Notes: generated by a model not told the origin, from the letters alone. DNA of 64,000 bases from Flavobacteriales bacterium UBA7690 (GCA_002482775.1 DLGQ01000039.1:62751-126750); one strand, 5' to 3'. Counted from the stretch's first letter, positions 27,487 through 36,890 are shown. Made by a program: numbers and translations.

Positions 27487-28473
27487 TCAACCGAGGTATT
27501 TGAACCAATCCTTCGTTGCTTCTTCAATGCTGTTCGGCTCCCACACCGGAGCTTCGCGCCAGTAGTCGATGTTCGCGAGCATGGTCTTCACGCCATCCTC
27601 GAACTTCACCTTTGGTCGCCAGCCGAGCACTTCCTGTATCCGCTTGGTATCCGCAAAGGTCTGGTCCGGTTCGCCGGGACGTTTGGGGATATACACCTTC
27701 TCTCCCCCGAGCAGGTCGCACAAGAGGTTCACGCTGTACGTGCTGCCGCTGCCGACGTTGAAGATGCGACCGGCCACATCATCGCGTTCACTTGCCGCGA
27801 CACATGCATCGGCCACATCGCTCACGAAGGTGAAGTCGCGCGTTTGCTGGCCATCACCCACCACGGTGAATGGTTTGCCGGCGAGCTTCTGCGCAAGGAA
27901 CACACCGAATACCGCACCGTAGGTGCCACTGGTGCGCGAGCGCGGACCGTACACGTTGAAGAAGCGCATGCTGGTGATGTTCATCTTGTACACGCTGGCC
28001 CAGTACATGGCGTATTCTTCTCCCAAGTACTTCGTGACGGCGTAAGGATATTGGCAACGGATCGGCGCGACCTCTGGCGTTGGATACACATCAGGGATGC
28101 CATAGCAGCTTGAAGAGGCCGCGTAGATCACGCGCTTTACGCCGTGCTTGCGACACGCTTCCAACACGCTGACCGTTCCGTTCACATTGGAGTGATGGTA
28201 TTTCAATGGCTGCTCGATGCTAGGGACGATGTCCGCCAATGCCGCGAGGTGGTAAACCCGTTCGATGCCGAGGAACAACGGTTCGATGCGCGCGTGATCG
28301 GCGATGTCGGCGATGTGGACGTGCAACTGTTCGTTGTCTTTCAGGTGGTCCAGGTTGCGCGCATGGCCGCTGCTGAGGTTGTCGATCACATGCACCTCAT
28401 GGCCATCGTGCAACAGCCTTTCCACCAACCAACTTCCGATGAAGCCGCAGCCTCCTGTCACCAACGTTCTCAT
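27487..28473 (-). CDS. NAD-dependent sugar epimerase (extended SDR)
   Basis: The 328-residue protein has a Rossmann TGGCGFIG loop (residues 6-13), VYHLAALADIVPS, the SSSCYG serine block and the YAVTK catalytic tyrosine/lysine pair. SSSCYG in place of a TDEVYG-type motif marks an epimerase rather than a 4,6-dehydratase; UDP-glucose/GlcNAc 4-epimerases are the closest known group. ATG at 28473 overlaps the upstream stop by four bases, which fixes the start; a longer upstream frame is not conserved. It supplies an epimerised nucleotide sugar to the glycan. Confidence 0.88.
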   Translation of the reverse strand: MRTLVTGGCGFIGSWLVERLLHDGHEVHVIDNLSSGHARNLDHLKDNEQLHVHIADIADHARIEPLFLGIERVYHLAALADIVPSIEQPLKYHHSNVNGTVSVLEACRKHGVKRVIYAASSSCYGIPDVYPTPEVAPIRCQYPYAVTKYLGEEYAMYWASVYKMNITSMRFFNVYGPRSRTSGTYGAVFGVFLAQKLAGKPFTVVGDGQQTRDFTFVSDVADACVAASERDDVAGRIFNVGSGSTYSVNLLCDLLGGEKVYIPKRPGEPDQTFADTKRIQEVLGWRPKVKFEDGVKTMLANIDYWREAPVWEPNSIEEATKDWFKYLG

Positions 28474-29501
28474 GCCTTGCCTTTCAATTTCTTCAGGGTC
28501 CGTTTGAATCCGCCGCCGGTGATGGTGTCCACATCCACCACGGCTTGGTCGAGCTTCTGTTTCCAGGTGCGTGTGCGCGATGCGATCACTTCCGGCAAAG
28601 CCTTCCGCCAAATGCGCGGGATGCCATGCAGTTCCACATCGTTGATGATGTGCGCGCGGAACTCCAGATCGAAACCGTTCGACCCGAGGTGTTGTTCCAC
28701 ATTGAAGGTGTCCGTCGGTTTCCACGTGTAGGCGTGGTCGCGGATGTAGAGCGCGCCGCCGGGTTTCAGCACGCGGTGGAATTCGCCCAACATGTGCCGT
28801 ACGAGGCGGCTGTTCAGCTCCGGCAACACCTGCACACACATCACAAGATCCACGGACCCATCGGGGACCAGATCACTGCGCCACGTGGGGACGTGCTGGA
28901 TGCCGGGCTTGGGCTGGAAGGTGAACGTGGATGGTGCGTCGATGTAATCCGCGAACGGCACGCCCAGCCCGTTGTAGTACAGGTGCTGCAAGCAGTACGA
29001 GTTCACGATCGCGTCCATGCCGATGTAGCAAATGTCCGGATCCTGCGTGGTCCACAGGTTCGCTTGGCGCCCATAACCCGCTCCGAAGTCCAATACCGTT
29101 CGGATGCGTGCGCGCTCGGGTACGGGGTACGACTGCGGGAGCAAATGGTCGTGCGCGTTGTTCAACCCTACCCGCTTGTCGTAAACGGACGTATCCAATT
29201 CCAAACCGAGGGATCGTGTGATGCGTTCATCATTGGCACGGCTGGCGTCCACCAACTTGGTGATGCGGTCGTCGTTGATGTAATCGGGATAATCCGTGCG
29301 GAACCAACTCATCCACTTCAACAGGTCCGGTGCGCCGCCAAAGGTGAAGAAGTCGCTGACCACGCCATCCTCGTACATGCGCTTGCGCTTCTTCAAGCCC
29401 TCTTGATAGTCCCAACGCGTCATCCATTCCGGCGCACGATCACGATCACGCGACAAGGCATCGTTGAACCGTTGTTGCAGGGCGAGTTCCTCCGGCCGCA
29501 T
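28470..29501 (-). CDS. Class I SAM methyltransferase, putative sugar methyltransferase
   Basis: The 343-residue protein has VLDFGAGYGRQANLW as SAM loop and VDLVMCVQVLPELN and KPGGALYIRDHAYTW downstream. An N-terminal helical region of about 140 residues precedes the methyltransferase fold. This long form occurs in polysaccharide and natural-product loci, and a putative sugar O-methyltransferase is the best guess. The start at 29501 overlaps the stop of the upstream methyltransferase by one base (TGATG), as do the next two junctions, so the run is translationally coupled. Confidence 0.78.
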   Translation of the reverse strand: MRPEELALQQRFNDALSRDRDRAPEWMTRWDYQEGLKKRKRMYEDGVVSDFFTFGGAPDLLKWMSWFRTDYPDYINDDRITKLVDASRANDERITRSLGLELDTSVYDKRVGLNNAHDHLLPQSYPVPERARIRTVLDFGAGYGRQANLWTTQDPDICYIGMDAIVNSYCLQHLYYNGLGVPFADYIDAPSTFTFQPKPGIQHVPTWRSDLVPDGSVDLVMCVQVLPELNSRLVRHMLGEFHRVLKPGGALYIRDHAYTWKPTDTFNVEQHLGSNGFDLEFRAHIINDVELHGIPRIWRKALPEVIASRTRTWKQKLDQAVVDVDTITGGGFKRTLKKLKGKA

Positions 29502-30316
29502 CAGTTCTTGTCGGTGGTGATGCGTACGCTGAAGGTCTTGGTGGGCCAACCCACTTCGGGGTAGCTGGCCTTCACGGCTTCCGGCAGGTAAACGGCACAG
29601 AGCGTGTTGCTCACGTGGTAGATCCGCTTGCGGTGCTCGTCGCTGGGCGCACCGTCCAAGATGCCGCGGAACACCTGCCAGTTCGGCTTTTCGTAGCCTA
29701 ATCCGTAGTCATGCCAAACGATGATCGACTTCTCGTCCTTCAAGAGGGTGAACGCATTGCGCGTGTCGATGGTGACGCCGGGGTACTGATGATCGGCATC
29801 CACGAAGATCATGTCGCAGGTGCCTTTCAATGCGGAGAAGTCGTAGGTCTGTGTGTTGTGCTCGATCAGCCGCAGGTTGGGCAGGCCTTTGCTGTAGAGG
29901 TGCGCTGCGCGAACGGCTGCATCGGGAGCACCGATCTTCTTCATCTCGGCCGGACCGAAGCTCATCGCGATCACCTCTTTCACCAAGGGGGAAACGTTAG
30001 CGAGGCTCTCACCGCGCCACGAGCCGAACTCGATGTAACGGCCTTGTGGGAACCGTTTCGCCAAGGCGCGCAGCAACGCGAAGTCGGTCACGCGACTGGT
30101 GCCGTCCAAGTAGGTGTAGTGCGTGATCGTATCATCCAGACCGGGCGCGATGTCACGGATGTCCACCGTGGGCAAACCCTTGGCAAGTCCGTACTTCTTG
30201 ATCACGTGATCGCGGCAATCCTCTTCCATGGTGAAGTGGAAAAGGCCTTTCAGCACACGCTTCGGTTGCGTGAGACAGAGTCGCAGGAAAGGGCCTGCCA
30301 GATGCCAGTTGCCCAT
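29501..30316 (-). CDS. Class I SAM methyltransferase (Methyltransf_24-like)
   Basis: The 271-residue protein has YIEFGSWRGESLANV as the SAM-binding turn, and MIFVDADHQYPGVTIDT with the DADH motif typical of Methyltransf_24 and cephalosporin-hydroxylase-type proteins. A C-terminal IIVWHDYG matches the same group. It probably methylates a hydroxyl of a sugar or lipid; hydroxylase-like annotation is possible but less likely. One-base TGATG overlaps couple it to the genes on both sides. Confidence 0.78.
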   Translation of the reverse strand: MGNWHLAGPFLRLCLTQPKRVLKGLFHFTMEEDCRDHVIKKYGLAKGLPTVDIRDIAPGLDDTITHYTYLDGTSRVTDFALLRALAKRFPQGRYIEFGSWRGESLANVSPLVKEVIAMSFGPAEMKKIGAPDAAVRAAHLYSKGLPNLRLIEHNTQTYDFSALKGTCDMIFVDADHQYPGVTIDTRNAFTLLKDEKSIIVWHDYGLGYEKPNWQVFRGILDGAPSDEHRKRIYHVSNTLCAVYLPEAVKASYPEVGWPTKTFSVRITTDKN

Positions 30317-31443
30317 CAGTGCGCGCCGGAATAAAAGGTCTTGATCGCATCGATCACGTACTGCACTTGCTCGTCGCTCAATTCGGCGAAGACCGGCAAA
30401 CTGAGGATCGTGGCGCTTTGCTTCTCCGTCACCGGGAAGTCGCCTTTCTTGTGGCCGAGATACGCTGCCGCTTGTTGCAAATGGATCGGCACCGGGTAAT
30501 GGATCTTGGTGTCGATGCCGCGATCGGCCAGGAATTGCTTCAGCGCATCGCGTTGTGCGGTCTGTACGATGAACGTGTGGTACACCGCGCGCTCACCGTT
30601 GCGATCGTTCGGGACCAACAGGTCACCGGTGGCGGACAGGCCTAGTTGGTACATCGCCGCGATAGCGCGTCGTCGTTCGGTCCAGCGTGGAAGCTCGCGC
30701 ATCTTCACGTTGAGGATCGCCGCCTGCATGTTGTCCAAGCGCGAGTTGTAGCTGAAGAAATCACTGTGATCGCGGTCGCGCATGCCGTGGTTGCGGGCCT
30801 TCGACAAGTGCGCGGCAACTGCATCATCGTTCGTGGTGATCACGCCGCCATCACCGGCAGCGGCCAGGTTCTTCAACGGATGAAGGCTGAAACAACCCGT
30901 GGTACCGAAGGATCCGACGTGCTGTCCGTTCAAGGTGGCACCGATGGCCTGCGCACAATCCTCGATCACGTGCAACCCATGTTCTTTTGCGATGGCCAAC
31001 AGTTCCACCATCCGCACTGGACGACCGGTGAGGTGTACGGCGATGATCGCCTTGGTGCGTGACGTGATCGCTTTGCGTACCGCGGCTGGATCGATGTTCA
31101 TGTCATCCAGCGGATCCGCGAAGACCGGCGTTGCGCGTGCCAATGCGATGCTGCTGGCGCTGGCGAGGTAGGAGTTCGGTGCGGTGATCACCTCGTCGCC
31201 TTCGCCGATGCCGAGCGCCATCATGCTCAGGAACAACGCGTCCGTGCCGTTTGCGACACCGATCGCGTACTTCGTACCGCAGAGCTGCGCGAAGTTCTTC
31301 TCGAAGGTGGCCAGCTCTTCGCCCATGATGAAGGCGCCACTGTCCAGCAACGCGCCAATGCGGTCCAGCACTTCCTGCTTGATCCCATTGTACTGCGCAC
31401 CGAGGTCCACGTACGGGACTTTCATGATCGTCATCACCGCCAT
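30316..31443 (-). CDS. DegT/DnrJ/EryC1/StrS-family sugar aminotransferase
   Basis: The 375-residue PLP enzyme has PLP-phosphate residues in GVANGTDAL, EDCAQAIGA, and the Schiff-base lysine Lys191 in SLHPLKNLAAAGDGG. The family transfers an amino group from glutamate to a keto-sugar nucleotide. Partner genes would be a ketosugar-forming enzyme and an N-acyltransferase; the NeuD-like gene at 32420 fits the second. In-frame ATGs at 31434 and 31425 exist, but 31443 overlaps the previous stop as TGATG, consistent with the other junctions. Confidence 0.92.
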   Translation of the reverse strand: MAVMTIMKVPYVDLGAQYNGIKQEVLDRIGALLDSGAFIMGEELATFEKNFAQLCGTKYAIGVANGTDALFLSMMALGIGEGDEVITAPNSYLASASSIALARATPVFADPLDDMNIDPAAVRKAITSRTKAIIAVHLTGRPVRMVELLAIAKEHGLHVIEDCAQAIGATLNGQHVGSFGTTGCFSLHPLKNLAAAGDGGVITTNDDAVAAHLSKARNHGMRDRDHSDFFSYNSRLDNMQAAILNVKMRELPRWTERRRAIAAMYQLGLSATGDLLVPNDRNGERAVYHTFIVQTAQRDALKQFLADRGIDTKIHYPVPIHLQQAAAYLGHKKGDFPVTEKQSATILSLPVFAELSDEQVQYVIDAIKTFYSGAH

Positions 31444-32423
31444 CAGTTCAGGTGGATGCGTTGCATGCGTTTCACGTTGAAGTAGCGGTCGTCGGTGAGA
31501 CTATCAGGGATAGCACCCGCGTCGAAGGCTTTCTTCAGGTCGCGCACGGCATCTTCCAAACTGTGCGTGGCCACGAAACCGATGTCCTGCTTGATCTTCT
31601 CGCTGCTCACGTGGTAGCTGCGCAGATCATCCGTTGGCGTGGTGACGATGCGCACATGATCACCGATCACGTTCCGAACCATGCCCGCGATCTCGGCGAT
31701 GGTGAAGTTGTCGTAGCCCGCGTTCCAGATCTTCCCGGCGATGCGCTCCTTCGGCAGTTCGAGCAACTGGATGTAGAGGTCCGTCATGTCCTCGATGTGG
31801 ATGTTGGGGCGCTTCTGTGTTCCACCGAACACCGTGATCTCGCCCTTGTTCACCGCTAGGTTGGTGAGGATGTTGACGCTGAGGTCGAGGCGCAGGCGTT
31901 TGCCGTACCCGCACACCGTTGCCGGACGGATCGTCACCGTGGTGAAGTCGTCGCTCTGGAACGGTACGAGGATCTCCTCGCATAGCATCTTGAACTTGCT
32001 GTAGTCGGTGAGCGGCTCCAGCACCATGTCCTCCGTCACATTAGGCTCTTCCTTGATGCCGTATACGCTGCTGGATGAGGCATAAATGAACCGCTTCACG
32101 CCGCTCTCTTTGCTGATGCGCACCAACGGTTCGAAGGCGTCCAGGTTGATGCCCTTGCCGAGCTCCGGGTTCAGCTCGAAGCTTGGATCGTTGCTGATGC
32201 AGGCGAGGTGGATCACGGCGTCATGCCCCGGAAGCAGTTGCTTCAAAAGCGCCTGATCGCGGATGTCGCCCTTCACGGCGTTGAGCTTTTCGTGCTTCGG
32301 CAGCACTTCCTCGCCGTAGATCATCAGGTCCAGCACCGTTACGGCGTAGCCCTTGTCCAAAAGCTTCGGCACGAGCACCGACCCTACGTATCCGGCGCCG
32401 CCGGTGATGAAGATCCTATTCAC
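31443..32423 (-). CDS. NAD-dependent sugar epimerase/reductase (extended SDR)
   Basis: The 326-residue protein starts with GTG, overlapping the previous stop by four bases. It has TGGAGYVG (residues 7-14), HLACISNDPSFE, the serine block SSSSVYG and the YSKFK active-site pair. The serine block is the epimerase form, and HLACISNDPS is a feature of a common Bacteroidota polysaccharide-locus epimerase. With the DegT aminotransferase it probably forms an aminosugar nucleotide; neither SDR in this run looks like a 4,6-dehydratase, so that step must be encoded elsewhere or is not needed. Confidence 0.87.
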   Translation of the reverse strand: MNRIFITGGAGYVGSVLVPKLLDKGYAVTVLDLMIYGEEVLPKHEKLNAVKGDIRDQALLKQLLPGHDAVIHLACISNDPSFELNPELGKGINLDAFEPLVRISKESGVKRFIYASSSSVYGIKEEPNVTEDMVLEPLTDYSKFKMLCEEILVPFQSDDFTTVTIRPATVCGYGKRLRLDLSVNILTNLAVNKGEITVFGGTQKRPNIHIEDMTDLYIQLLELPKERIAGKIWNAGYDNFTIAEIAGMVRNVIGDHVRIVTTPTDDLRSYHVSSEKIKQDIGFVATHSLEDAVRDLKKAFDAGAIPDSLTDDRYFNVKRMQRIHLN

Positions 32424-33079
32424 TGTTCGTTCGTTTCGTTCAATTGTTCTATAACACGGGGCGGTGCGCCTACGACCTTCGTGAAGGGTTCCACGCGATC
32501 CAACACCACTGTTCCGGCTCCGCAGATCGCACCACGACCAACACTCGCATCCGGGATCACCAATGTTCCTGTTCCAAGAAAGGCATCCTGCTCTATCCGC
32601 ACGCGGCCCGCTGTGTGAACACCAGGTCCGATGTTCGCACCATCCTCGATCACATTGTCGTGATCGATCGTGGCACCGGTGTGGATGTTGACACAATCGC
32701 CCACCCGCGTTCCGCTCACAAGGATGACGCCCTGTCCGATGTAACAGCCTCGGCCGATCACAACGTCCGCATCGCGTATCACCGTGGGGTGGATGGCGTT
32801 GATGAGCTGAAGACCGTGTTCTTTCAACTTACCGGCCAATGCGCGCCGACCTGGATTGTCGCCGATGGCTACAATGCCACCCGCTATTCCATGGCCAGCC
32901 TTCAGCGCTGGGATGTCCTTCATCGCACCCAGAACGGGCACATTGTTGATCACGAGGCCCAGTTTCTGAGGGTCATCGTCCACGAAGCCGACCACCTCGT
33001 GCTCACCGGCTGCGCGTACCACTTCCAGCACCACTTTGGCGTGGCCGTCTGCACGGGCTCCGATGATCAAACACTTCAT
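32420..33079 (-). CDS. NeuD/PglD-like sugar O- or N-acetyltransferase
   Basis: The 219-residue protein has an N-terminal Rossmann-like PglD domain (LIIGARADGHAKVV) and a C-terminal left-handed beta-helix with hexapeptide repeats. The helix includes IGRGCYIGQGVILVSGTRVGDCVNIHTGATIDHDNVIED in register, and ends AGTVV. Such proteins acetylate an aminosugar nucleotide, which matches the adjacent aminotransferase. The catalytic histidine of PglD is plausibly in TIDHDN. The start at 33079 excludes an in-frame five-residue extension. A -7-like box lies 24 bases upstream. Confidence 0.87.
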   Translation of the reverse strand: MKCLIIGARADGHAKVVLEVVRAAGEHEVVGFVDDDPQKLGLVINNVPVLGAMKDIPALKAGHGIAGGIVAIGDNPGRRALAGKLKEHGLQLINAIHPTVIRDADVVIGRGCYIGQGVILVSGTRVGDCVNIHTGATIDHDNVIEDGANIGPGVHTAGRVRIEQDAFLGTGTLVIPDASVGRGAICGAGTVVLDRVEPFTKVVGAPPRVIEQLNETNEQ

Positions 33080-33095
33080 GTTCTGGAAAAGCACG

Positions 33096-33103
33096 CGAAT
33101 TTA
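33096..33103 (-). promoter_or_regulatory. Candidate -7 box (TAAATTCG)
   Basis: One mismatch to TAnnTTTG, 24 bases ahead of the NeuD-like ATG. It would be the promoter of the whole minus-strand sugar operon, as no other gap upstream of 25223 is as suitable except the repeat gap at 27371. Confidence 0.35.
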
Positions 33104-33146
33104 GCCAACGAAGGGGTCTCTATCTTGCAGAACAATCCAAGCGCGC

Positions 33147-34136
33147 ATGAACTTCCGCTCTTTCTTGCCTTTCGTAGCCCAATTGCCGGTCATTGCAGGC
33201 TTTGGTCAAAACCTGGTCTCGAATCCCGGTTTCGAGGAGTATTCCAGTTGTCCTTCAACCTACAATCAAGTGGAGCGGGCTGTGGGCTGGTTCAGGTCCA
33301 CCAATGGGAACGACCCGGAGTTCCACACGGAATATCTACACGCGTGCAACTCAGGGATCTTCTCCAGCCCGAACAATACTTGGGGGTACCAAGAGCCGCT
33401 TTCCGGGGAAGGCTATATGGCCCTGAATACGATGTCCCCGGAGATCTTCCAGAACTATCGGGAGAACATCTACACGCAATTGATCGCACCCACACAGATC
33501 GGGGTCGAATACACGGTACGCGTGAGCATCTCGCATACCGACAATAGCCAGTTCGCGACGAATAACTTCGGCATAAAACTGTCGACGAACACTGATTTCC
33601 CCATCGACAACAACTGCCAACTCGCCCTGGCGGATGTGGTGATGAACAAGACGGGATGGTCCACTGTCACCGCGACGTTCATCGCTGATCAGGCTTACAC
33701 ACATCTGGCGATCGGGAATTTCATGACGGATGACAACACCATGGTGATCGAAGCCTGCTCATCCTGTCCATACGACCTGTTCGGTTATTATGTTGATGAT
33801 GTCTGTTTGGTGCCCGCGAATACCGACCTGTGCTCCTCGTGCAAGGAACGCTTCAACCCAACACTCGGGTTGGTAACTGCGGCTCCCGAAATGCTGACGC
33901 TCTCGCCAACGCTATTGGGAACGGCGATCCAGGACTTGGAGATCAGCCTCCAGAACAACTTGATAAGCAGTATTGAGGTATTCGATGCTGGCGGCCGTTC
34001 TGTGCTATCCAACCGCTACCGCAACCGATCAAGTGTGCGCATTTCCACAACTGACCTCGCGAATGGTGCCTACTCCATCGCAGTGGTCAGCGAGGATGCA
34101 ACGAAACTCACTGGGCGCTTCGTCGTTGCGCGATGA
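33147..34136 (+). CDS. Exported protein with T9SS type A sorting domain
   Basis: The 329-residue protein has a signal-like N-terminus (ending FGQN) and LVSNPGFEEYSSCPSTYNQVERAVGWF, the start of a carbohydrate-binding-like jelly-roll common in Bacteroidota secreted proteins. It includes paired cysteines, and the body ends at SCKERFNP. The last 75 residues carry ISSIEVFDAGGRSVLSN and GAYSIAVVSED, the type A C-terminal sorting pattern. TATCTTGC at 33121-33128 upstream may be its promoter. Its 3' end overlaps the convergent glycosyltransferase gene by 29 bases. Confidence 0.8.
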   Translation: MNFRSFLPFVAQLPVIAGFGQNLVSNPGFEEYSSCPSTYNQVERAVGWFRSTNGNDPEFHTEYLHACNSGIFSSPNNTWGYQEPLSGEGYMALNTMSPEIFQNYRENIYTQLIAPTQIGVEYTVRVSISHTDNSQFATNNFGIKLSTNTDFPIDNNCQLALADVVMNKTGWSTVTATFIADQAYTHLAIGNFMTDDNTMVIEACSSCPYDLFGYYVDDVCLVPANTDLCSSCKERFNPTLGLVTAAPEMLTLSPTLLGTAIQDLEISLQNNLISSIEVFDAGGRSVLSNRYRNRSSVRISTTDLANGAYSIAVVSEDATKLTGRFVVAR

Positions 34137-35355
34137 TGCGTTCGTAGAAGGCTAAGAGGCGGGGTGTCTGCTCCTTCAAGGACAATGCGACACGTGCTTG
34201 CTGCGCCGGAAGAGCAAGCCTGTCCTGCAGTTTCTTACTTAGTTCCATCAGGTCGGTGCCTTTGATGGCCACTCCCGCGCCGCTGCGCTTGGCCTTCCAT
34301 GATTGGAAACCAAGGTCCGTGGAAACGACCACCGGCAAACCTGCTTCCAAGAAGTTGAAAAGCTTGAGCGCTGTGGCATACTTGAGCTTCTCGGGCGATT
34401 GATCCGACCTTTCCACAAAGAAGGGTATCAACCCAAAATGATACCGCGCCAACTCCCCAGCCAACACTTCCTGTTTCACCGGCTGGTGGTAGTGGAAACG
34501 CGGGTTGGTCTTCGCCAATTCCATGTACTCACTGCGATCCGCCTCCAACGTGGTCGGACTCGGGTAGATGTGCAGGTGTAGCCCTTGTTTGGTCAATGTA
34601 TCGATCAATCCGAAGAACTGGATGTTGCCGAAGTAGCGTGGATCGCGGTGTGATCCGGCCACGCCGCCAGCATAGACCAGGTGGATCTCCGCGTCCGAGA
34701 TCTTCGGTACGCCGGTGATGAAACGGTCATCGTCGCAGTAAAGCGGGAAGAACAAGGTGGGTGGCCGCGTGCTGCGCGGAATGCCGTAGCGGCGGAAACC
34801 TTCGGCGGGTTCCAGGCTGTGTGCGATGACACCATCGGCGTGGGCCATGCATGCTTTCTCGTGCGGCAGTTCGGCGCGCAGCCAGCGTTTCGTGGGCGTT
34901 GTTCCGTAGTAGACCACCAATGTATCCTGCAGATCGTGGATGTAGGGCACATCGGGCATGGCCTTGCGCGCGACATCGGGGTAGTGGCTCTTCGGTGCGA
35001 AACCGTGGATGAGCCAGGGCTTCGGCAAAGCCCGCAACAACCGGCGCAGGTGCCACGCGTTGCGGTACCGCACGATCGCCATGAAGCCTTCCGAGAACTC
35101 CGGGATGAAGCCTTCGGTATGGCAGAGCAGGATCACTTTGCGACCGCTGAGGCGTGTGACCCATTTCGCCATGCGACCCGCGCGCGCCATCAACAATTCG
35201 GCGACGTATAACAAGGCATCGTTCACCTTCGCTTCAACGGGAATACGAGGCGGGATGCGCAGGAAGTAGAGCATCGCATCCACCGCACCGCTGGATCGTA
35301 CGCGCAACTCGCGCACGATCTTCACCTTCCACGTCCGCAGTGTGAGCGCGTTCAT
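34108..35355 (-). CDS. GT-B glycosyltransferase, putative
   Basis: The 415-residue protein has a donor-side half with LVYAGGVAGSH, FGLIPFFVE and ALKLFNFLEAGLPVVVS, where the glutamate and following loop resemble family 4 or sialyl/mannosyl-type GT-B enzymes. The acceptor half is divergent. Start at 35355 overlaps the flippase stop by four bases (ATGA). The longer upstream frame is inside the flippase gene and not conserved. It likely acts on the glycan that the adjacent flippase exports. Confidence 0.77.
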   Translation of the reverse strand: MNALTLRTWKVKIVRELRVRSSGAVDAMLYFLRIPPRIPVEAKVNDALLYVAELLMARAGRMAKWVTRLSGRKVILLCHTEGFIPEFSEGFMAIVRYRNAWHLRRLLRALPKPWLIHGFAPKSHYPDVARKAMPDVPYIHDLQDTLVVYYGTTPTKRWLRAELPHEKACMAHADGVIAHSLEPAEGFRRYGIPRSTRPPTLFFPLYCDDDRFITGVPKISDAEIHLVYAGGVAGSHRDPRYFGNIQFFGLIDTLTKQGLHLHIYPSPTTLEADRSEYMELAKTNPRFHYHQPVKQEVLAGELARYHFGLIPFFVERSDQSPEKLKYATALKLFNFLEAGLPVVVSTDLGFQSWKAKRSGAGVAIKGTDLMELSKKLQDRLALPAQQARVALSLKEQTPRLLAFYERIIAQRRSAQ

Positions 35356-36845
35356 CGCGAGGTGTTGAAGAACCGCTGTTTCAACGTGGCGGCTTGCTCG
35401 CTCAGGTCCGGGGCCAGGCGCAGGAAATACACCGCGGGCCAGAACAGTACCGTGACCAGTACGATGCGGACGATGGCATTGGTCCACAGCTCGCCGATGA
35501 GCGGCAGCAACCACAGCAGTGCGACCAACGCTGCACCAACCAACGCGGTACGCATGGTGCTTGCATCGAACGGCCAGAGACCGTGCTTCTTACGCAAGAA
35601 GGCCATGCGCCAGGCGAGCACCAATGTGAACGAGACCAGCGACGACCATGCCGCGCCCACCATGCCGAAGAGCTTGATGAAAGCGAAGTCCAGCACCACG
35701 TTAAGGATCACGAGCACGGCTCCGCTCACCGCATCGAACCAATAGGAACGTGAGGTGGCCACGATACCACCGCTCAAGCCGCCAGCCAGGTTGATCACGT
35801 TGACCGCCGCAAGGATGAGCAAGGCCTGACGGGCGATGGCGTACCCCGGTTTCATCAACGAGAACAGGGCATCCACGCCGCTCCACAAACAGAGGAAGAG
35901 GTAGATGCCGATGACGAGCTGGATCGCTGCGGAGCGCCGGTAGATCATGCTGATCTTGGCGTGATCACGTCTTTTCCACGCTTCGGCGAGGATGGGCATG
36001 CTGGGCAATACCAACGCCCTTGCCGGAATGAGTATCACGCTTGCGATGTAGAACGCAACGGCGTAGTACGCCACGTTGTCCAAGCCGTTCTTCAGCATGG
36101 CACCCACCATCAGTTGGTCGATGTTGCCCAAGGCGATCACCGCCATGCTACTGCCGAAGGTGAACAAGGCGTACCGCGACATGCTGCGGCCGAGCCGCTT
36201 CGGCACACGCAATCGACTGAGACCGAAATGCAGGTTGTCGCTGCGCCAAAGGTCAAGTACCAACCAGGCGGTGCTCACCAAGAAGGTGCCCACGTACAGC
36301 AGCATGAAGGTGCGCAGGTCGAAGTGCATCTTGGCCTGCACCAGGATCAAGCCCATCTGCAATACACGCAACAGGAATTCCCGCGAGAACGTGGGCGCGA
36401 TACTGCGATGGACCGAACGGCTGTAGCTGCGGAAGAGGAAGAAGCAGACCTCGGAAAGTACGAGCGGTAAGACGGTAATACCGTGCTCAGCGTACAGGCC
36501 ATCCGCTGCGCCGAACCAAAGTGCGAACGTGCCGTGAAATGCCCACAGGATGAAGATGGCAACGAGCGAACCGACCGTGCCGATGCCCAATACCAGGGAG
36601 AGCAATCCGTTGTGCTTCCGCTCCGCATCGCGGAAATACGGGAAGTACCGGATCACCGTATTGTCCAAGCCCAGCTGTGCCACTTGTGCCGCGATGGCCG
36701 CGATGGAAACCACCAACCGCGTGAGCCCGAACTGGTCGGCGGGTAGGATCTTCGGATACAACAACACCACGTTGACGAAGCCCAACGCCAACCCCACGTA
36801 GGCGAGTGCCGCGTTCCAGCTGGCCTGGCGGACTACGATGCCCAT
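35352..36845 (-). CDS. Polysaccharide flippase / LPS biosynthesis membrane protein
   Basis: The 497-residue protein has twelve to fourteen hydrophobic segments, and QASWNAALAYVGLALGFVNVVLLYP with DQFGLTRLVVSIAAI is the usual start of MOP-superfamily polysaccharide exporters. It is longer than the flippase at 7203 and belongs to a different subgroup. Start at 36845 (MGIVVRQ) matches the family; the 19-residue extension to 36902 is not conserved. A promoter-like TACTTTCG lies 45 bases upstream, in the 138-base gap that carries a palindromic repeat. Confidence 0.85.
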   Translation of the reverse strand: MGIVVRQASWNAALAYVGLALGFVNVVLLYPKILPADQFGLTRLVVSIAAIAAQVAQLGLDNTVIRYFPYFRDAERKHNGLLSLVLGIGTVGSLVAIFILWAFHGTFALWFGAADGLYAEHGITVLPLVLSEVCFFLFRSYSRSVHRSIAPTFSREFLLRVLQMGLILVQAKMHFDLRTFMLLYVGTFLVSTAWLVLDLWRSDNLHFGLSRLRVPKRLGRSMSRYALFTFGSSMAVIALGNIDQLMVGAMLKNGLDNVAYYAVAFYIASVILIPARALVLPSMPILAEAWKRRDHAKISMIYRRSAAIQLVIGIYLFLCLWSGVDALFSLMKPGYAIARQALLILAAVNVINLAGGLSGGIVATSRSYWFDAVSGAVLVILNVVLDFAFIKLFGMVGAAWSSLVSFTLVLAWRMAFLRKKHGLWPFDASTMRTALVGAALVALLWLLPLIGELWTNAIVRIVLVTVLFWPAVYFLRLAPDLSEQAATLKQRFFNTSR

Positions 36846-36882
36846 GCGCGGCGCGGGGATTGTGGTTCGTGTGGCACGGTTG

Positions 36883-36890
36883 CGAAAGTA
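36883..36890 (-). promoter_or_regulatory. Candidate internal -7 box (TACTTTCG)
   Basis: One mismatch to TAnnTTTG, 45 bases ahead of the flippase start. It could let the flippase-glycosyltransferase pair be transcribed apart from the upstream genes. Confidence 0.35.

Noticed and set aside
27487..28839. Longer start for the epimerase gene at 27487-28473 (122 extra codons)
   Set aside because: The extension is antisense-like, His/Arg-rich and falls inside the upstream methyltransferase gene.
31443..32696. Longer start for the SDR epimerase gene (91 extra codons)
   Set aside because: The extension lies inside the NeuD-like gene and is Cys/Arg-rich; the GTG at 32423 overlapping the previous stop matches the coupling of its neighbours.
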